A stretch of 58,320 bases of DNA from JASLCR01 sp046462475 (GCA_046462475.1 JBKGVB010000035.1:1-58320), one strand, 5' to 3'; shown: positions 24,304 through 33,357, counted from the first letter of the stretch. Notes: generated by a model from the letters alone, not told the origin. Made by a program: numbers and translations.

Positions 24304-25215
24304 ATGCTCCAGTATCTGCGATCAGATGCTGAAGCACGCATTGAAGTAAAAAGCCGCCTGACGAGTAGTACTTGGATACGCTGTGAGCGTCCCAATGAAG
24401 ACGAGAAGTCTTCTCTACTGGCACTTGGCATTGATGCCGATATTCTGACTGACACACTTGATCCGCATGAGGTCCCGCGTGTTGAGACAGAGGGGAAGTG
24501 GACGTACTTCATTACACGTCTTCCAGATACGGACGACGAATTTAATGACTACACGACACCTATGCTTTTTGCGCTAAGTAAAGAACATACCGTGACGGTG
24601 AGTCGTGATAGTCTGGGTCGTTTGTGGCAGCCATTTATAGATCGAACGCGCACGTCGACCAAGGATCAGGCTCTTCTCTTTATTCAGATGATGGATGAGA
24701 TCATTGCCACGTATCAGCGACGGGTGGCGACAATCAACCGCCAGATGCGTGCTGCGACAAGTGATGTCGTCAATCTCGGCTCGAAAGATATCGCTCGTCT
24801 TACTGAGTACGAGCGCAAGTTGAATGATTATCTCGATGCGCTCATACCGACAAACACGGCAACCGAAAAGCTACTTGGTGGTCGAATCTTGCGACTCCAA
24901 GATGACCATAAAGATATGGTCGAAGATCTCTCGATCGATCTTGAGCAGATTATTGCTCGCTGTAAATCACTGCTTCGTACTATTACGAATGTACGCGATA
25001 GTTACCGTGCAGTCATGGACACACGCCTGAATGAGACGATTCGTTTGCTGACGGTCATCACACTTGCGCTGACGATTCCGACGATGCTGGCGGGTTTGTT
25101 CGGTATGAATGTACCATTGCCATTCGAACATGCGCACTATGCTTTTTGGGGAATTATCGGGGTGAGTATCATCTGTGCGCTCATATTTGGTGTCTATTTC
25201 CTCAAGAAACGATAA
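24304..25215 (+). CDS. corA: CorA-family Mg2+/divalent cation channel
   Basis: The protein is 303 aa. A soluble N-terminal domain with the long helical willow region is followed by two C-terminal transmembrane helices (about residues 243-263 and 277-297). The signature FGMNVPLP sits at the end of the first, with GMN being the pore-entrance motif of all CorA proteins. The sequence LALTIPTMLAGLFGMN matches the conserved TM1 form. It starts on the base following the stop of the DUF916-like gene, with no space for its own leader. Membrane magnesium uptake is expected. Confidence 0.93.
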   Translation: MLQYLRSDAEARIEVKSRLTSSTWIRCERPNEDEKSSLLALGIDADILTDTLDPHEVPRVETEGKWTYFITRLPDTDDEFNDYTTPMLFALSKEHTVTVSRDSLGRLWQPFIDRTRTSTKDQALLFIQMMDEIIATYQRRVATINRQMRAATSDVVNLGSKDIARLTEYERKLNDYLDALIPTNTATEKLLGGRILRLQDDHKDMVEDLSIDLEQIIARCKSLLRTITNVRDSYRAVMDTRLNETIRLLTVITLALTIPTMLAGLFGMNVPLPFEHAHYAFWGIIGVSIICALIFGVYFLKKR

Positions 25216-25222
25216 AACTTAC

Positions 25223-25252
25223 TTGACATACATTTCATACTTGTAATACTAT
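25223..25252 (+). promoter_or_regulatory. Promoter of the AbrB-type/MFS operon
   Basis: TTGACA (25223-25228), an 18-base spacer and TACTAT (25247-25252), ending seven bases before ATG 25260. TAATAC three bases earlier is an alternative -10. Confidence 0.6.
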
Positions 25253-25259
25253 AGAGAGT

Positions 25260-25517
25260 ATGAAGGAAATTCATCACGATAAAAAACTGTATGGTACGGC
25301 TACGGTTGGCACAAAAGGCCAGATCGTTATTCCGGCAGATGCTCGCGAGGAGCTTGGACTTGAGCCAGGCGACAAGCTGTATATTGCTGGTTCTCCGTCA
25401 AAAAAAGTACTATTTTGTCTTGGTGAAGATCAGTTGCGGGAGATGATAGCGAAAATTACAGGTACCATCGATGCAGCAAACGAGTTAATAGATCAATCTA
25501 ATAAAAAAGAAGGATAG
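25260..25517 (+). CDS. AbrB/SpoVT-type DNA-binding protein
   Basis: The protein is 85 aa. The swapped-hairpin AbrB domain is at residues 10-50: ATVGTKGQIVIPADAREELG followed by LEPGDKLYI. The remaining C-terminal helix could mediate oligomerisation or ligand sensing. Such proteins are either transition-state regulators or antitoxins; no toxin gene is adjacent. The next gene is an MFS exporter six bases downstream, so local autoregulation of the exporter operon is the likely role. Probably leaderless start. Confidence 0.87.
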   Translation: MKEIHHDKKLYGTATVGTKGQIVIPADAREELGLEPGDKLYIAGSPSKKVLFCLGEDQLREMIAKITGTIDAANELIDQSNKKEG

Positions 25518-25523
25518 CACAAC

Positions 25524-27221
25524 ATGCATCACCATCTTAGCTTGCGTAGCAAGCTTATCATTATGCTCTCGGTCATGGCCAGCTTATTTTTGGTGGCCCT
25601 TGATCAGACAATTATTGCGACAGCTCTGTCAAAGATTGTCGAGCAATTTAACGCCTACGATTCACTCAGCTGGATTGTTACGGCATACCTTTTGACTACT
25701 ACAGTAACAGTGCCGATTGCCGGAAAGCTTTCTGACCTTTTCGGTCGTAAAATCATTCTTTTGATTGGTGTGGCGATCTTTGGACTCGGTTCATTCTTCA
25801 GTGGTATATCTGGTGACGTGAATCAGCTGATTCTTGCTCGTGCCTTCCAGGGCATTGGTGGCGGTATTATCACGGCCAACGCCTTTACGATTGTAGGTGA
25901 CCTCTTTGCGGCACGTGAACGTGGTCGCTGGCAGGGTCTCATCGGTGCGGTCTTTGGTATCTCATCTGTCATTGGACCACTACTTGGTGGTTGGCTGACA
26001 GATGGCCAGCATATCTTTGGCCTCACAACAGACTGGCGCTGGACATTCTTTATCAATGTGCCGGTAGCGATCATTGCATTTATTCTGATTACAATCTTTA
26101 GCCCTGTATTGAAGCATGCCTTGAAACCAAAAGTTGACTATATCGGCGCAGCACTACTTACGGTTGCACTCGCTGTCCTCGTGCTCGCTGTCGACAATAC
26201 TGAGACGATTTTCAAAGGTTTGATGGATGACATGAACCTTTCACTGGTTGGGCTACGCGTAATCATGGGTGCCATTGTCGTACTTGCGGCTACATTGTTT
26301 GTCATAGTTGAGCGCAAGGCAAAGCAACCTATCCTGCCACTACGATTCTTTGAGAACAGTAACTATGTAAAAGTGATGACGATTGCGACACTATTCGGCG
26401 TAGGCTTTATGGGTGCAATCCTTTATCTGACTCAGTTTAATCAGCAAGTCTTTGGTGCTAGTCCAACTACAAGTGGCCTCATGCTTCTGCCGATGGTCGC
26501 AGGTATGATGACGGCTAGTATCGGATCGGGACAGATCATCTCACGTATCGGTAAATACAAGATCTTCATGCAAGTCGGTATTGTTATCGCTGCAGCCATG
26601 ATCGCACTTCTAACACTGCTCAGGCCTGAGACTCCTTACTTCTACGAAGCGATTGTTATGGCCTTTGTCGGATTTGGTCTTGGTCTTGTGATGCCAGTCA
26701 TGAACTTGGCGATCCAGAACGAATTTGAGCAGAAAGATCTTGGTGTCGCAACCAGCTCAGTACAGCTATTCCGTGGCCTTGGTTCTACGATCGGTATCGC
26801 TATCTTCGGTGCCATGCTGACAAGTGGATTGACAGCGAATTTATCCAATATCCAGGATGACGCCTTTGTAAAGCAACTTTCGCAAAATACGCAGGCAACG
26901 AAACAGATTGGTAATCTGAATGATCCGAATACACTCTTGAACCTCAATACGCCTGATATTAAAGAGAAGATTAAGGACGCATCGCATGCCAATATCGAGG
27001 CTGCACCGATGCCAGCTCCGCTGAAGCAACAAGCTATCAAGGACTTTGATGCTAAGCAGGATGCTTACTCTGACAAGGTGACTCATGCTTTCTCAAAATC
27101 ACTGACGCAAATCTTCGAAGCTTCGGCCGTACTCATGGCAATGGCAGCGGTAGTCGTCTTCACGGTGAAGGAGCGCGAACTGAAAGCTGCTACACCAGAT
27201 GCAACACCTGGCGAAGCGTAG
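25524..27221 (+). CDS. MFS drug:H+ antiporter, EmrB/QacA (DHA2) type
   Basis: The protein is 565 aa with about 14 transmembrane helices, matching DHA2 exporters. TM1 has LVALDQTIIATALSKIVEQF (family motif D1), the TM2-3 loop has GKLSDLFGRKII (motif A), and TM5 has GLIGAVFGISSVIGPLLGG (motif C of antiporters). A soluble insertion of about 100 residues lies before the last helix, unusually long and rich in Asn, Gln, Lys and Asp. It is cotranscribed with the AbrB-type regulator. AAGAAGGA precedes the ATG. Substrate unknown, probably lipophilic toxic compounds. Confidence 0.92.
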   Translation: MHHHLSLRSKLIIMLSVMASLFLVALDQTIIATALSKIVEQFNAYDSLSWIVTAYLLTTTVTVPIAGKLSDLFGRKIILLIGVAIFGLGSFFSGISGDVNQLILARAFQGIGGGIITANAFTIVGDLFAARERGRWQGLIGAVFGISSVIGPLLGGWLTDGQHIFGLTTDWRWTFFINVPVAIIAFILITIFSPVLKHALKPKVDYIGAALLTVALAVLVLAVDNTETIFKGLMDDMNLSLVGLRVIMGAIVVLAATLFVIVERKAKQPILPLRFFENSNYVKVMTIATLFGVGFMGAILYLTQFNQQVFGASPTTSGLMLLPMVAGMMTASIGSGQIISRIGKYKIFMQVGIVIAAAMIALLTLLRPETPYFYEAIVMAFVGFGLGLVMPVMNLAIQNEFEQKDLGVATSSVQLFRGLGSTIGIAIFGAMLTSGLTANLSNIQDDAFVKQLSQNTQATKQIGNLNDPNTLLNLNTPDIKEKIKDASHANIEAAPMPAPLKQQAIKDFDAKQDAYSDKVTHAFSKSLTQIFEASAVLMAMAAVVVFTVKERELKAATPDATPGEA

Positions 27222-27242
27222 GTAGAGTAACGATCAGACGAA

Positions 27243-27273
27243 ATAAATAGTCGTCCTAGTGGTGGCTATTTAT
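27243..27273 (+). terminator. Probable intrinsic terminator of the MFS gene
   Basis: An 8-bp outer stem ATAAATAG/CTATTTAT continues into weaker G.U-containing pairs and is followed by the T-rich CTTTCT. Confidence 0.6.
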
Positions 27274-27554
27274 CTTTCTACACTACGGTAATGCTTGACC
27301 AGTAAGTCAATCCTTAGTAAGATGGTCCTTGTGCTCTTTGGCAAAACTAATTATAAAGGTCGAAGTCCAGGGAGCTGCACCTAACATAAGGAGCAACAGC
27401 AAATCACATGCCAATAGCTATCAATTTTGCGCCGTCACGGAGCAAAAAGATTGCAGTGGATGTGGTGCCTGCCGAATGGCAACTGTATATCGCACATTAG
27501 AGAGACTGATGTGTCTACAAATCCGTAGCCTCCCCCCGAGGTTACACCCAATAT
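27274..27554. other. Gene-poor intergenic stretch
   Basis: No convincing gene is seen between the MFS terminator and the hairpin at 27555. A 30-codon frame at 27408-27500 (starts MPIAINFAPSRSKK) has AAGGAG 14 bases upstream. An overlapping 75-codon frame contains MATVYRTLERL, which is reminiscent of the DNA-recognition helix of Fur proteins but lacks the rest of that family. It could be a small RNA, a decayed gene or spacer. Confidence 0.4.
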
Positions 27555-27587
27555 AAATATCACCCCAAGGCACCGGGGTGATATTTT
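27555..27587. terminator. Bidirectional intrinsic terminator
   Basis: A 12-bp stem (27555-27566 with 27575-27586), GC-rich near the loop and A/T-rich outside, followed by T-rich sequence on both strands. It serves the DsbA-like gene from the right. Confidence 0.82.
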
Positions 27588-27608
27588 CTATACTGCTCTT
27601 TTTCTTGA

Positions 27609-28397
27609 TTACTTCTTGCTAGAAGTTGGCAGAGCGATGCCATGTTCTTTCAGAGCGGGCTGGATGATCAGTTTATCCATTGCCTCCTCATCTGCCCAGA
27701 CGTACGAGAGGCTAGAGTCGTAGGTGCTTGTAAGCTTGCCATCTTTTGTCACCTGTTGATTGACGCTTTTGCCGTCAAAGTAAACACTCGGCGTACCAGA
27801 GATATTAAGGCGGGTTCCAAGTGCGCGGTCAAATGAAATTTTCTTACTGACGGCATCACTATCCATTTTTTGCTTAAACTCATTTGTATTAAGACCAAGT
27901 TGGCTCGCGTAAGATACAAATGCCGACGTACGCTGCGATGCAGATAGATTCACCCATGAATTCTGATTATCATAAAGTAAATTGTGCATTTCCCAGTATT
28001 TGCCCATCTGTCCTGCTGCCTCAGCTGCTGTTGCAGCGGCGAGAGCATTCGGGTGGATGGTAACGAGCGGGAAATTGCGGAAGACGAAAGCAATTTGTCC
28101 GCTATATTTTTCACTTACTGCCTTGAGAGCTGGATAAGCTGCACCGCAGCCAGGACATTGAAAGTCTCCATACTCTACTAGTGTTACCTTGGCGTTTTTA
28201 TTGCCAAAGATATGGTCGCCAATATTGCCATTCTGATCTGACGCTTTAATCTGGACATCACTTATCGGTCCGTTGCCAGTGAGTGCATTTTTCGAGACAT
28301 TACTTACGTCAATTTGGTTCTTAGCGGATAGGTATACAAGTCCACCAAGCAGTACAACGACGAGCGCTGCAAAAATAATCCAAGTTTTTCGAGTCAC
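27609..28397 (-). CDS. Membrane-anchored DsbA-like thiol oxidoreductase
   Basis: The protein is 262 aa. An N-terminal transmembrane anchor (about residues 4-25) is followed by a DSBA/Thioredoxin_4 domain with the active site YGDFQCPGCGAAYP (C-P-G-C) and the cis-Pro loop NISGTPSVYFDGK. It likely introduces disulfides into exported proteins. The start is GTG 28397, with AAGGAGG five bases upstream; a TTG fifteen bases earlier would overlap that Shine-Dalgarno. The WxL-like and Ig/PKD proteins upstream have paired cysteines and are plausible substrates (inference). Confidence 0.9.
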   Translation of the reverse strand: MTRKTWIIFAALVVVLLGGLVYLSAKNQIDVSNVSKNALTGNGPISDVQIKASDQNGNIGDHIFGNKNAKVTLVEYGDFQCPGCGAAYPALKAVSEKYSGQIAFVFRNFPLVTIHPNALAAATAAEAAGQMGKYWEMHNLLYDNQNSWVNLSASQRTSAFVSYASQLGLNTNEFKQKMDSDAVSKKISFDRALGTRLNISGTPSVYFDGKSVNQQVTKDGKLTSTYDSSLSYVWADEEAMDKLIIQPALKEHGIALPTSSKK

Positions 28398-28480
28398 AGT
28401 TTCCTCCTTCAAAGTATCTTATATAATTGTAGACGAAATAAGCGACCGCGACAACCAAAAGTACGCTACAATAGCCAGAG

Positions 28481-29398
28481 ATGGTAGTCGGTTTTTTTAT
28501 AAGCATCCTACTTCTCCTTCTCGTGAGTGGAGTAGTTGTTCCGATGGGAAGGCTCGGCAAGTTTGAACGAGAGCGCCGCAAGCACCAGCGGGGTATTGAA
28601 GTGATGCGAGAGCTCTATTATGTCGATATGGTATCGATCCAGCGAGCACTTACGGCACTTTTAGTGGTTGCACAGGCGGCGTTTGCTGTGGCGACATTTG
28701 GCTGGTTCCTAGGGCTTATTATTGCGGCCTTCGTGGCACTTGAATACGGTGCCACTGCGCGGCTTGGTCTAATTCGTTCGCTCTCTATGAAACTATTTGG
28801 CAAGATTGAACCGAAGGCATTAGTCTTCTGTGAAAAGTACGCAGCAGTGACGAAGTTTATCCGCTCGCTGGTGATTCAGGCGCTGGAGCTTGAGATACAT
28901 TCTCGTGATGAGCTTGAACATGTCATTACTAATCTCGAAGAACACTTGATTAGCGGAGATGAAAAAAAGTCGCTACTCTCCATTCTTTCTCTGTCTGAAA
29001 AGACTGTTCATGACGTTATGACGCAACGGGGTGCTATCGTGAGTGTCAAAAAACATGAAATGCTCGGACCACTTGTACTCGACGACCTGCACAAGTCAGG
29101 GCATAGTCATTTTCCGGTCATTGATGGAGACCTTGATCATATCGTAGGTATTCTTCATATCAATGATTACTTGACGATTGATACAACCAAAAAACATACG
29201 TCAAAAGCCGAATCAGCTATGAATCCTAATGTACTTGCTGCTTCAGAAGATACAAGCCTAGAGCAGGCGCTTCAGATGCTTCTTGAGGCACACCACCATA
29301 CGATGATTATTACGAATGACAGCGGAGCAACAGTTGGACTTGTTACGCTGCGGGATATTTTACTGGAAGCCTTTGGGCGATCATTTACCAAAAAATAA
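28481..29398 (+). CDS. CBS-domain membrane protein (CNNM/CorC-like)
   Basis: The protein is 305 aa. Transmembrane segments (about residues 2-22, and 57-90 as one or two helices) form a reduced DUF21-like region. A CBS pair follows at about residues 175-300, beginning SEKTVHDVMTQRGAIVSVKK, the usual CorC/HlyC entry with the TVxDVM pattern. The family is linked to Mg2+/Co2+ transport or its control. The membrane part is shorter than in typical CNNM proteins. A TACAAT box ends eight bases before the ATG (leaderless type), and the gene diverges from the DsbA-like gene. Confidence 0.8.
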   Translation: MVVGFFISILLLLLVSGVVVPMGRLGKFERERRKHQRGIEVMRELYYVDMVSIQRALTALLVVAQAAFAVATFGWFLGLIIAAFVALEYGATARLGLIRSLSMKLFGKIEPKALVFCEKYAAVTKFIRSLVIQALELEIHSRDELEHVITNLEEHLISGDEKKSLLSILSLSEKTVHDVMTQRGAIVSVKKHEMLGPLVLDDLHKSGHSHFPVIDGDLDHIVGILHINDYLTIDTTKKHTSKAESAMNPNVLAASEDTSLEQALQMLLEAHHHTMIITNDSGATVGLVTLRDILLEAFGRSFTKK

Positions 29399-29404
29399 TT
29401 TGCT

Positions 29405-31096
29405 CTAGGCGTTTTCTACGGCTTGGCGACCAATACTGACAATATGTTTTTGACGGAACTTAGCGAATGTTTCTTTGTCCATGCCATAGCGTTTGATATG
29501 GCTAGTAATGTATTCACTGCCAAGGAATCGCGGCAATATCACATAGCTTGCGCCGTGATCATATAGCGCTAGAGCATCTTCGTATGTATTTGCGTGGCAG
29601 ATGAAGGTGACCTCTGGGTTATACCGGTGCAAATAAGAAAGAATGAGTTTATTGACACTGATATCCATGATGGTACTCGCCACAAACCCCGCTCGCCCGG
29701 CGTTGATGTCTTCCATAAACTCACTATCGGTTGCATCGCCGTACGCATGTCGGATGCCCTGAGCTTCTAAATGTTCGATAATTTCAGGGTCGTAATCCAC
29801 GACCAGGTAGCGCCGACGGGTATCGCGAAATAGTTGCAAGAATTCATGGCCGCCATGATGGTAGCCAAACAGAATTGCTTGGTAAAGTTGCTGCTTCTTA
29901 GGACGTTCTTTGATATTGCGTCGCTCAAAGATTCTGAGTGCCCGTTCGAATTTATGGTACAGAGTATTGTCGTATTGCATGAGATAGGAGCTTACGCCGA
30001 TTGTGATCAGTGCAACAAGCGTGACAATACTGGCAGCCTTATCGTCAACAACGCCAAGCTGATTAGCAAAAACGACAAGGACGATTGAGAACTCACTGAT
30101 TTGGCTAAGGTGCACACCAGTCTTGAAGCTTGTTAGTTTTGTATAACCTTGGAGGCCAAGACCAAGCATGACGAAAAACGGCTTGCCTAGAATTACAATG
30201 AGCGACAAAACGATTGCTGGTGTGATAATCTTCACAAGATCATCAAACAAAAAGCTCTCGCCGAGATAAACAAAGAAGAGTACCACGAAGAAGTCTCTGA
30301 GTGGCTTTAATCGTGCGCTCATTTCGGCCGCATAAGGAAGGCCAGCTAGACTGACACCAGCGAATAAAGCGCCTACTTCATGAGAGAATCCAGCTTTTTG
30401 GAAGAGCAATGCAATACCAAATCCCCAGGCGATCGCGAATAGAAATAGAAACTCCTGATTGCGCGCGAAGCGTTTAGAAATATGCGGCATAACAAAAGCA
30501 CCAGTTACCCATAGAAGTACTCCGAGGGCGATGGCTTTTATGCCAAGCAGCCCGAGGTCGATAGCAGTAATCGCTTGTCCGTGGCCCAGCGCCGCAACAA
30601 CGACAATTGCGAACGTTGCCACAATGTCATCGACCAGGATGATACCGATAGCAATCTGCCCATGCAGGCGGTTAACCTCACGCTTATCGCTGAGCATTTT
30701 TAGGATAATAATGGTGCTTGAAAAGAATAGTGCCACACCAACGATGAGCGAGGTCTTGAGGTCGAAGCCAAAAGCATGGATCGCCAGAACGCCCAATCCA
30801 CCGACGGCAACTAGCAGCAAGGCGGCAGTGGCAATCGATACGCGTCCAAGGCTTCGTATAACTCCCACATTCATGCCTAGTCCAATAATGAATAGCAGCA
30901 GTGTGATACCAATCTGGCTGAAGCCCTCAAAGGCATCCTTTGCATGAATGAGGTTAAGTGCTACTGGTCCCACCAAGATGCCAGTCAAAATATAACCGAG
31001 AATAAGCGGCTGGCGTAGGAAACGCATCAATCCGGCGACAAGCGCTACGATGACAAAGACGAGCCCTAGTTCTGTAAAAATATTTCCGTCGTGCAT
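29405..31096 (-). CDS. CPA2 monovalent cation/proton antiporter with TrkA-N domain (KefB-like)
   Basis: The protein is 563 aa. About 12 transmembrane helices of the Na_H_Exchanger fold are seen (RQPLILGYILTGILVGP in TM2, SHEVGALFAGVSLAGLPYA further on), followed by a cytoplasmic TrkA-N-like Rossmann domain (about residues 415-530; YLVVDYDPEIIEHLEAQG, AYGDATDSEFM). The usual nucleotide-binding GxGxxG is degenerate (GYHHGG). The start is ATG 31096, since the 37 residues upstream in frame are polar and untypical. A TACAAT box lies at 31124-31129 on the minus strand. K+ or Na+ efflux in exchange for protons is expected. Confidence 0.87.
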   Translation of the reverse strand: MHDGNIFTELGLVFVIVALVAGLMRFLRQPLILGYILTGILVGPVALNLIHAKDAFEGFSQIGITLLLFIIGLGMNVGVIRSLGRVSIATAALLLVAVGGLGVLAIHAFGFDLKTSLIVGVALFFSSTIIILKMLSDKREVNRLHGQIAIGIILVDDIVATFAIVVVAALGHGQAITAIDLGLLGIKAIALGVLLWVTGAFVMPHISKRFARNQEFLFLFAIAWGFGIALLFQKAGFSHEVGALFAGVSLAGLPYAAEMSARLKPLRDFFVVLFFVYLGESFLFDDLVKIITPAIVLSLIVILGKPFFVMLGLGLQGYTKLTSFKTGVHLSQISEFSIVLVVFANQLGVVDDKAASIVTLVALITIGVSSYLMQYDNTLYHKFERALRIFERRNIKERPKKQQLYQAILFGYHHGGHEFLQLFRDTRRRYLVVDYDPEIIEHLEAQGIRHAYGDATDSEFMEDINAGRAGFVASTIMDISVNKLILSYLHRYNPEVTFICHANTYEDALALYDHGASYVILPRFLGSEYITSHIKRYGMDKETFAKFRQKHIVSIGRQAVENA

Positions 31097-31123
31097 GTTT
31101 ATTTCATGTTGGTTATGTATATC

Positions 31124-31129
31124 TATTGT
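31124..31129 (-). promoter_or_regulatory. -10 box of the CPA2 antiporter gene
   Basis: TACAAT on the minus strand, giving an mRNA leader of about 20 bases before ATG 31096. Divergent to the aspS promoter. Confidence 0.5.
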
Positions 31130-31167
31130 ACCACTATTAGCCTCTGGCGCGAACAGAGGAAAATCGG

Positions 31168-31173
31168 TATAAT
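31168..31173 (+). promoter_or_regulatory. -10 box of aspS
   Basis: Perfect TATAAT. Transcription from about 31180 would give a leader of about 130 bases before ATG 31312, in contrast to the leaderless genes nearby. Confidence 0.6.
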
Positions 31174-31217
31174 GAGCTCTAGTTATGATTCGAATCAATG
31201 TCATCAATAGAAATTCT

Positions 31218-31264
31218 AGGGTCGACTACGTCTAGTTCAGCGATTAGACGGAGTATTCGACCCT
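31218..31264 (+). promoter_or_regulatory. Structured 5' leader of aspS
   Basis: Nested perfect helices: 31218-31225 (AGGGTCGA) pairs with 31257-31264, and inside it 31229-31234 (CGTCTA) pairs with 31245-31250, leaving a 10-base apical loop. There is no U-tract after it, so it is not a terminator. A cis-acting control element for aspS or an mRNA stabiliser is inferred. Confidence 0.6.
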
Positions 31265-31311
31265 GTTTAGGCTGATGATATCTTCTAGAAATACGAAAGG
31301 AAAAAGTATTT

Positions 31312-33057
31312 ATGATACGAACACTCTCGAGTAATGTCGCTGGCAAAGTAGGCGAGATAGTTACAGTAAAAGGCTGGGTGCAGTCGCGCCGAGACCACGG
31401 TGGACTTATCTTTGTTGATCTTCGGGATCACAAGGGAATTGTACAACTGGTATTTCATCCAGATGTGAAAGAGGCATTCGAAGCAGCCGAAGACCTGCGC
31501 GATGAATTCGTGATCTCGGCAACCGGCGCAGTAAAGCAACGCGAACCAGGACTTGAAAATCCAAACATTGAAAGTGGTTCTATCGAAATCGTTGTCGATC
31601 AACTAGCCGTCTTAAACCGTGCCGAGACGCTACCGATTCAGCCGTTTGCTGAAAATCAAGCAGGCGAGGAATTGCGGCTTAAGTATCGCTACCTCGATCT
31701 GCGTCGGCCTAAGATGCAGCATATGCTAGCGCGTCGTGCAGAGATGTTTTCTCACATTCGTGACTATGTCGAATCACAGGAATTTACTGAAGTAACCACG
31801 CCAATCTTAGCAAATTCTAGCCCAGAAGGTGCCCGTGACTTCTTAATCCCGTCGCGCCTTCACGATGGCAAATTTTACGCATTGCCGCAGGCTCCACAGC
31901 AATTCAAACAGCTTCTCATGGTAGGCGGCGTGCCACGCTACTATCAGCTTGCAGCATGTTTCCGCGATGAAGATCCACGCGCAGATCGTTTGTACGGTGA
32001 GTTCTATCAGCTAGATGCCGAAATGAGCTTTGTCGAAGACGGTGAAGAAGTTCGCCAAATGTTTGATCCGCTTATCAAAAAGCTTTCGACTGAATTTGCT
32101 GGTAAGACGTTGCTTTCTGAGGATATTCCTCGTATTCCGTATGCGGAGGCAATGGAGAAGTACGGTAGTGATAAGCCCGATCTTAGATACGGCATGGAAC
32201 TGACAGAACTGACAGATATCTTTGCTGAAACTGAGTTTGCGGTATTTAAAAATGCCGGGACGGTAAAAGCAATCTTGGTGAAAAATGGCCAAAGTCTTAG
32301 CCGCAAGCAAATCGATGGCTTTACGGAAATCGCGAAGTCAGAGGGTGCTGGAGGCCTTGCATATATTTCGTATGAAAATGGCGAAGCCAAAAGTCCAATC
32401 GCAAAGTTCCTTAACGAAACAGAACTTGAAGCCTTGAAGTCGCGAATGCAAGCCGAAGACGGTGATACAATCTTCTTTGGTGCCGACAAGCGCTCGGTGG
32501 TCAATAAAGTACTTGGGCGTCTTCGTGTCGAATTTGCCGATCATTTTAGCTTGAAAGATCCAAATATCATTGCACTTTGCTGGATTGTTGATTTCCCATT
32601 CTACGAGTACGACGAAACTCGTCGCCGTGTCGACTTTGGCCACAACCCATTCTCAATGCCAAAAGGCGGCCTCGATGCGCTTAACGTCTCGACTGACGAA
32701 GAAAAGCTCGCTATTTTGGCTGATCAGTACGACATGGTTATGAACGGCTACGAGATTTGTAGCGGCGGCGTGCGCAACCACAATCCGGAAGTCCTTTATA
32801 AAGTCTTTGGTCTGCTTGGTTACGATGAGCAGTATGTTGAGGATAAGTTTGGTGCGATGCTTAATGCCTTTAAGTACGGCGCTCCGCCACACGCAGGTTG
32901 TGCATTTGGTGTTGATCGTATGTTTATGGAGCTTATGGGCGAGGATAACATTCGTGAAGTCATCGCCTTTCCGAAGAACGGCTCTGGTGTTGATGTCATG
33001 ATGAATAGTCCATCAACGGTCGATCCAGCACAGCTCAAAGAGCTTGGTATACACTAG
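31312..33057 (+). CDS. aspS: Aspartyl-tRNA synthetase
   Basis: The protein is 581 aa, bacterial-type AspRS. The N-terminal OB-fold anticodon domain (VKGWVQSRRDHGGLIFVDLR) is followed by the class II core with motif 1 region RRAEMFSHIRDYVESQEF, motif 2 (AACFRDEDPRADR then EFYQLDAEMSF), the bacterial GAD insertion (about 290-410) and motif 3 (GCAFGVDRMFMELMG). It charges tRNA-Asp. Saccharibacteria usually rely on GatCAB for Asn or Gln decoding, so the enzyme might be non-discriminating; this cannot be told here. GAAAGGAAAAAG lies before the ATG. Confidence 0.97.
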   Translation: MIRTLSSNVAGKVGEIVTVKGWVQSRRDHGGLIFVDLRDHKGIVQLVFHPDVKEAFEAAEDLRDEFVISATGAVKQREPGLENPNIESGSIEIVVDQLAVLNRAETLPIQPFAENQAGEELRLKYRYLDLRRPKMQHMLARRAEMFSHIRDYVESQEFTEVTTPILANSSPEGARDFLIPSRLHDGKFYALPQAPQQFKQLLMVGGVPRYYQLAACFRDEDPRADRLYGEFYQLDAEMSFVEDGEEVRQMFDPLIKKLSTEFAGKTLLSEDIPRIPYAEAMEKYGSDKPDLRYGMELTELTDIFAETEFAVFKNAGTVKAILVKNGQSLSRKQIDGFTEIAKSEGAGGLAYISYENGEAKSPIAKFLNETELEALKSRMQAEDGDTIFFGADKRSVVNKVLGRLRVEFADHFSLKDPNIIALCWIVDFPFYEYDETRRRVDFGHNPFSMPKGGLDALNVSTDEEKLAILADQYDMVMNGYEICSGGVRNHNPEVLYKVFGLLGYDEQYVEDKFGAMLNAFKYGAPPHAGCAFGVDRMFMELMGEDNIREVIAFPKNGSGVDVMMNSPSTVDPAQLKELGIH

Positions 33058-33138
33058 ACTTGCATTTTCATAAAACTTATGCTAATATAATGTTAGTCGA
33101 TTTGACAAAACAAACATAACAATAGGATAATATAGATT

Positions 33139-33357
33139 ATGGAAACATTAGTTGTTTTACTAACTATTGCGGTCATACTACTCTCAGTAGTGATCATTGC
33201 ACTGCTTGTGGCTGTGATACTTGTTGTTATCAAAGTGAATCGCATCGCAAAAAGCATCGATCAGATTACTGATAATCTTGCTTCTGCGACTGATTGGCTT
33301 AGTCCGGTGAAGATTTTCTCGGAAGCCGTAAAAGCGTTTAGTAAACTTCGTAAATAA
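33139..33357 (+). CDS. Small membrane protein, DUF948-like, 72 aa
   Basis: A long N-terminal transmembrane helix (residues 4-34, all Val/Ile/Leu/Ala) is followed by an amphipathic helix (RIAKSIDQITDNLASATDWL). This resembles the small DUF948-type proteins that accompany YtxH in Gram-positive operons. TTGACA at 33102 and GATAAT at 33126, seven bases before the ATG, form a leaderless-type promoter. The YtxH-like gene follows after 13 bases. Confidence 0.72.
   Translation: METLVVLLTIAVILLSVVIIALLVAVILVVIKVNRIAKSIDQITDNLASATDWLSPVKIFSEAVKAFSKLRK

Noticed and set aside
25260..27221. AbrB-type protein as antitoxin of a toxin-antitoxin pair
   Set aside because: The adjacent gene is a 14-helix exporter, not a PIN or MazF toxin.
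27329..27556. 75-codon frame proposed as a Fur-like gene
   Set aside because: Only MATVYRTLERL is reminiscent; there is no upstream helix, no metal-binding residues and no Shine-Dalgarno at its start.
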